Assembly: GCA_013327885.1 (NCBI GenBank)
Contig: JABUMY010000010.1
Span: 164,461 to 228,460, forward strand
Reading direction: 5' to 3'
DNA from: Flavisolibacter longurius
GTDB lineage: Bacteria; Bacteroidota; Bacteroidia; Chitinophagales; Chitinophagaceae
DNA length: 64,000 bases
Made by a program: the position numbers and the translations under genes. The notes under the pieces were generated by a model, which saw nothing but the letters and a program-made list of their open reading frames with translations, was not told the origin of the DNA and did not search any database. Positions 60,720 through 64,000 of this stretch are shown one piece after another; the stretch's first letter is position 1, and every line of letters starts with the position of its first letter.

Positions 60720-62084
60720 TTAAAAATTTTCCAACAAGGTTCCATTTACATGGAGCAACTGCAAGCTGGCCCGGCGCTGTTCGTAATAAGCCTGCTGCAG
60801 ATCAAATCGGGCTTTTTCAAGGTCGTTCAGCGCATTCAGCAATTCAGTTATGGTCGTAAGCCCGTTTTTGTATTGCTTAGAAACAAATTCGAGCGACTCA
60901 TCCGACAGCGCCACCTGTGCCTTCAACATGGTAATACGCTGGTTGGCCGTACGTAATTCATGCCCGGCTTTTGCTTTTCCCAATTGAATAAGGTCTTCTG
61001 CGCTTTGTTTTTGCACTTCAAAAGCATGGCGATCAAGTGCTACTTTACGTGCATTATTGCGTGCCGTAAAGCCATCGAACAGGCTCCATTGCAAACGTAA
61101 ACCTGCGTACCACCTGGGGTCAAGAAGTGACAGGTCTTGTTTGCGAAATTCGTATTGGGCAAAAGCGGCCACCTTGGGAATGTATTCACTTCGTTCCGCC
61201 TTTTCCTTATAGTGGGTAGCCGCAATGGCTTCGTTGAGCGACTTGATTTCGGAGCGTTCCGCTACGGCCGTATCGTTGGCGAGCAGCATGGGCTGCAACC
61301 TTGGCTGCAGACCATTTAGTGTAGTAAATTCAATGCCGGTAAGCTGGTGCAAACGTTCCACCAGTGTAAGGCGGTTACCATCGTTTTCTATAATACGTAG
61401 TTGCAGTTTTTGTTGGGCCAGTTCAATTTTCTTCCGTTCTATCGGGGTGGCCAAACCGTTTTTGATAGCGCCTTCGACAAACCTACGTTGCTGATCAAGC
61501 AACGCATCGGAGCTTTTGATTACGCTGTCCGATGCATAAAGCAAGGCCAACTTGTCGTAGAGGTCTGCGATATCCAGCAGCAATCCTGCCTGCTTTTTTT
61601 CATTGCCGTAAGCCAGCGCTTTTTGCTGGTGCTGGTACGCCCTGATACCGTTTTCTATTTTGAAGCCACTGAACAATACCCACTGCATATTGCCCGTAAT
61701 CTTAAAAATATCCTTCTGCTGAATAGCTGGTACGGGTTGCAGCTTTACCGAAGGCGGTAACTGGCTGTTGAAAGGAAGGCCCGCTCCTTCTTTTATCAAC
61801 AGGCGCTGTGTACCCAACAGGAGCGACTGCATATCCTGCGGAAAAAGAATATCATCATTCAAGCGGGTGTAGGTTGCATTTGCCGATAACCGGGGCAGAT
61901 AGTTATAGCGGGTCGTTTGTTCTTCAATTTTTGCCTGTTGCACGCGGATGCTGTTCAATTGAATGGTGTCACTTTTGCCGTAGGCCATGTGTACGAGATG
62001 GCGAAGTGCCTCATCAAACTGTTGGGCCTGCGACAAAGTGCTGAGCAACACCAATAACCCGGTTAGAATTTTTTTGCGCTTCAT
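60720..62084 (-). CDS. TolC family outer-membrane efflux protein
   Basis: The 454-residue protein has a signal peptide (about 1-21) and two OEP repeats of long alpha-helices: FDEALRHLVHMAYGKSDTIQL, YLPRLSANATYTRL in the first, and YIPKVAAFAQYEF, WSLFDGFTARNNARK, VSKQYKNGLTTITELLNALNDLEKARFDLQQAYYE in the second. These form the trimeric outer-membrane channel. It is the first gene of the efflux operon, divergent from an AraC regulator 214 bp away that probably controls it. Confidence 0.93.
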   Translation of the reverse strand: MKRKKILTGLLVLLSTLSQAQQFDEALRHLVHMAYGKSDTIQLNSIRVQQAKIEEQTTRYNYLPRLSANATYTRLNDDILFPQDMQSLLLGTQRLLIKEGAGLPFNSQLPPSVKLQPVPAIQQKDIFKITGNMQWVLFSGFKIENGIRAYQHQQKALAYGNEKKQAGLLLDIADLYDKLALLYASDSVIKSSDALLDQQRRFVEGAIKNGLATPIERKKIELAQQKLQLRIIENDGNRLTLVERLHQLTGIEFTTLNGLQPRLQPMLLANDTAVAERSEIKSLNEAIAATHYKEKAERSEYIPKVAAFAQYEFRKQDLSLLDPRWYAGLRLQWSLFDGFTARNNARKVALDRHAFEVQKQSAEDLIQLGKAKAGHELRTANQRITMLKAQVALSDESLEFVSKQYKNGLTTITELLNALNDLEKARFDLQQAYYEQRRASLQLLHVNGTLLENF

Positions 62085-62298
62085 GTTTATTCTTTAATGA
62101 TTAAGAATGTAAACAGGTACAAAATTAATATTCTAGCTGGCCGTTATTTCGTCTGTTGTTCGGGTAGGTTGGTCAAAATGAGAACAAAAAGGAATCGAGG
62201 GTAAGGATCAATAGGAATGATGGGTGAGAACAGCCAGGGTATTCGTGGCCTAACAACTGAACCCGCAAAGCGTTCACTACACGTTCGTATTTTTGGGT

Positions 62299-63189
62299 AT
62301 GTCGCTGCCAAAGCTTACCGATATCACGATTGCGCACCTCAAAGAAGTTTACCAATTTGAATGGAGCACCCATGATTTTTTGGTATCCGACGAACAACAT
62401 TACCTCCGTATGCACGATGTGCCCATGCACGTGGATGGTTACCTGATTGGCATCTGCACGCAGGGAAACATAAAGATGGAGATCAACTTAACGGTGTATG
62501 AAGGTGGCGCCCATTCCATGATCATTACCACGCCGCACCCGGTACTGAAAGTGCTGGAAACCAGTGCGGATTTTCGCTGCCGTTTTATTGTTTTCTCCCC
62601 TCGTTTCCTCACGGCTAATTATATCAACCCGCATGTGTTGGACAGGTTCCAGTTTGCTAGGGTGGCTGCCGTACCAGTAGTACACCTCCAACCCGCCGAA
62701 GCGATGCAGTTGCAGACACTGTTTATCTATATCTGGCAACGCTTTCAGGAAACGACGCACCCCTTTCGCAAAGAAATTACAGGCAACCTGCTGATGGCGT
62801 TGCTGCACGATTTTGAAGGAGCGTACCAATTGCATTTTCAACAGGTGCAAAAAAAGCAAAGCCGCAAAGAGGAGCTCAACACCAAATTTCACGAGCTCCT
62901 GTTCCGTCATTTCAGGCAGGAACACGGTGTGCGGTTTTATGCCGGCAAACTATACGTAACCCCTAAATATTTATCTGAAACGGTAAAAGGAACAACTGGC
63001 CGAACGGCCAGCGAATGGATAGATGCGGCCCTTGCTGTGGAAGCACAGGCCCTGTTGCAAAATCCGGACTTATCGGTGCAACAGGTGGCCAATGAACTCA
63101 GCTTTCCGGACCAGTCATCGTTTGGCAAGTTTTTCAAAAAGCAGGTGGGTATTTCCCCTTCTGACTACCGGAGGGGCGTGCCGGTGTAG
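62299..63189 (+). CDS. AraC family transcriptional regulator
   Basis: The 296-residue protein has an N-terminal cupin-like sensor (about 1-150; MHVDGYLIGICTQGNIKMEINLTVYEGG) and a C-terminal double HTH (about 200-293; FYAGKLYVTPKYLSETVKGTTGRTASEWI, VQQVANELSFPDQSSFGKFFKKQVGISPSDYR). This is the Bacteroidota group often found divergent from efflux operons. The ATG at 62299 is chosen over a TTG at 62293. It most likely activates the TolC-MFP-permease operon. Confidence 0.92.
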   Translation: MSLPKLTDITIAHLKEVYQFEWSTHDFLVSDEQHYLRMHDVPMHVDGYLIGICTQGNIKMEINLTVYEGGAHSMIITTPHPVLKVLETSADFRCRFIVFSPRFLTANYINPHVLDRFQFARVAAVPVVHLQPAEAMQLQTLFIYIWQRFQETTHPFRKEITGNLLMALLHDFEGAYQLHFQQVQKKQSRKEELNTKFHELLFRHFRQEHGVRFYAGKLYVTPKYLSETVKGTTGRTASEWIDAALAVEAQALLQNPDLSVQQVANELSFPDQSSFGKFFKKQVGISPSDYRRGVPV

Positions 63190-63561
63190 ACAAGCGCAGC
63201 GAGAATCCCGAATTAAATTGCAAAACCAGCACTTAACTTCTGTAATCTTTTTGCCATTTCCGAATGAGGCAGGCTTTCTTTCCTGCACAAGACATGTTTT
63301 TAAAGCAAATTTCCAATAACCAATAAACGGCCATCTCGAACCCATGAAGTGAACGCATTCGTAAGGTGTATTGGGATGCCAAACTTAAGTTTGGCCGAAG
63401 TGAAATCAGGGTCAATCAGTTTTATCTCGGTTTGTCACGGTGCGGCGGCAAGCGGGGCATTAGATGCATTGATCGATAACGGAAACTTGAAACAAAAGGA
63501 TGGCCTCGCTTTTTATTATACCATTTCATTTGTACAACAAGCTTTGCACCGAAGGCTGTAT
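63190..63561. other. Intergenic region, nothing recognised
   Basis: The only long frame (63349-63657, plus) runs through the terminator and the tRNA fragment and is spurious. Confidence 0.5.
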
Positions 63562-63600
63562 AACAAAACAGGCCCCGATCGAATCGGGGCCTGTTTTGTT
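63562..63600. terminator. 18-bp perfect terminator hairpin next to the tRNA fragment
   Basis: AACAAAACAGGCCCCGAT (63562-63579) and its exact reverse complement (63583-63600) enclose CGA. On the minus strand it directly follows the tRNA 3' end, as a native tRNA terminator would. Confidence 0.9.
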
Positions 63601-63601
63601 T

Positions 63602-63636
<35 letters not shown>

Positions 63637-63833
63637 ATTCGGCAAAACTTTTTATAAGTGATTGATTTACAAAAATCTAATTTTCAGAATTTTTACGCTT
63701 CTGCCCAAGCATTTGGTTGGTCTCTGTAAGTACACCCAGTTATCAAAAGAGCTTAGTCAAAGATAGAAAATGTAGTTGGTTTTGTTTTTTAACGTCAAAA
63801 GAATAAAGGTTTTAGTTTAGAATTTTTAGTGAA

Positions 63834-63995
63834 ATGAATTATCCGCAATTATCTGAATTGTTTTTCTCTGAAATGACCGTTATACTGGCGACCAGCAAGC
63901 GGGGAAAACAGGAGGCTGAAAGTACCCGCAGCTATCCGGAACCGTTAGTTTCGAAGAGAGCAACGTTTTCTGCTCCGGGCCAGGGACAGCCGTGA
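63834..63995 (+). CDS. Short hypothetical ORF at the edge of the putative element
   Basis: A 53-codon frame (MNYPQLSELFFSEMTVILATSKRG...) ending TGA at 63993-63995. There is no recognised domain. The C-terminal part is polar and Pro/Gly-rich and may not be natural. It lies right of the tRNA fragment in AT-rich DNA. It could be a fragment of an element gene or chance. Confidence 0.25.
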   Translation: MNYPQLSELFFSEMTVILATSKRGKQEAESTRSYPEPLVSKRATFSAPGQGQP

Positions 63996-64000
63996 ATCAC

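Overview
The window looks like chromosomal DNA of a Bacteroidota bacterium, most likely family Chitinophagaceae. The reasons are two SusC/SusD pairs plus a stand-alone TonB-dependent receptor, a hybrid-two-component (HTCS) type regulator, DUF3823 and CRTAC1-type proteins, almost no Shine-Dalgarno sequences, and several good matches to the Bacteroidota promoter (-7 TAnnTTTG, -33 TTTG). The taxon is inferred from gene content only.

Layout. 1-14.5 kb is mostly housekeeping and stress genes: a partial DUF2249/ScdA_N (Ric-type) protein behind a 26-bp perfect palindrome, a GH1-like glycosidase, two small membrane proteins, OsmC, cysM, a GAF sensor kinase, the pta-ackA acetate pathway, several small Bacteroidota proteins (two of them paralogous), a lipoprotein serine hydrolase and an RRM protein. 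14.9-38 kb is a glycan or natural-product utilisation region: GH43, a PHP-like putative metallohydrolase, DUF3823-SusD-SusC, a vanadium-haloperoxidase-like protein overlapping a large FG-GAP/CRTAC1 protein, a GH2 enzyme, an HTCS split into kinase and AraC-type response regulator, and a secreted esterase. Three intergenic regions here share the element ATTCA-N3-TGTATCAT; in two of them it continues as 21-bp-spaced direct repeats, a plausible regulator site.

38-43.6 kb is the most striking part. On the minus strand the order is promoter, a 36-codon ORF with eight cysteine codons in two runs, a ~350-nt leader, a TonB-dependent receptor, tRNA-Cys(GCA), and a YeiH-family transporter that starts 18 nt after the tRNA. 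A cysteine-rich Rrf2 regulator is encoded divergently. I read this as a cysteine/sulfur-responsive uptake locus with a polycysteine leader peptide; the function is inferred. 43.8-49.6 kb is a LacI-controlled block: two matching LacI-type operators (GTTTAA-N-CGATTAAAC), an MFS transporter, a stand-alone Rossmann domain and two small ORFs behind a promoter/operator and attenuator-like hairpins. A GH172 (DUF2961) gene follows with its own LacI-type palindrome.

49.8-56.2 kb holds a second SusD and a SusC that has lost its 5' end. The junction at about 54.24 kb joins it head to head with the 3' remnant of an opposite-strand gene next to an M19-type dipeptidase, which suggests deletion of a divergent promoter region or a misassembly. 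56.6-63.2 kb has a CurA-like reductase, a DJ-1/PfpI protein and a TolC-MFP-ABC2 permease efflux operon divergent from an AraC regulator. At 63.60-63.64 kb there is a 3'-terminal tRNA-Ser-like fragment beside a perfect terminator, which looks like the distal attachment site of an integrated element continuing to the right. No rRNA, insertion sequence or CRISPR array was seen.
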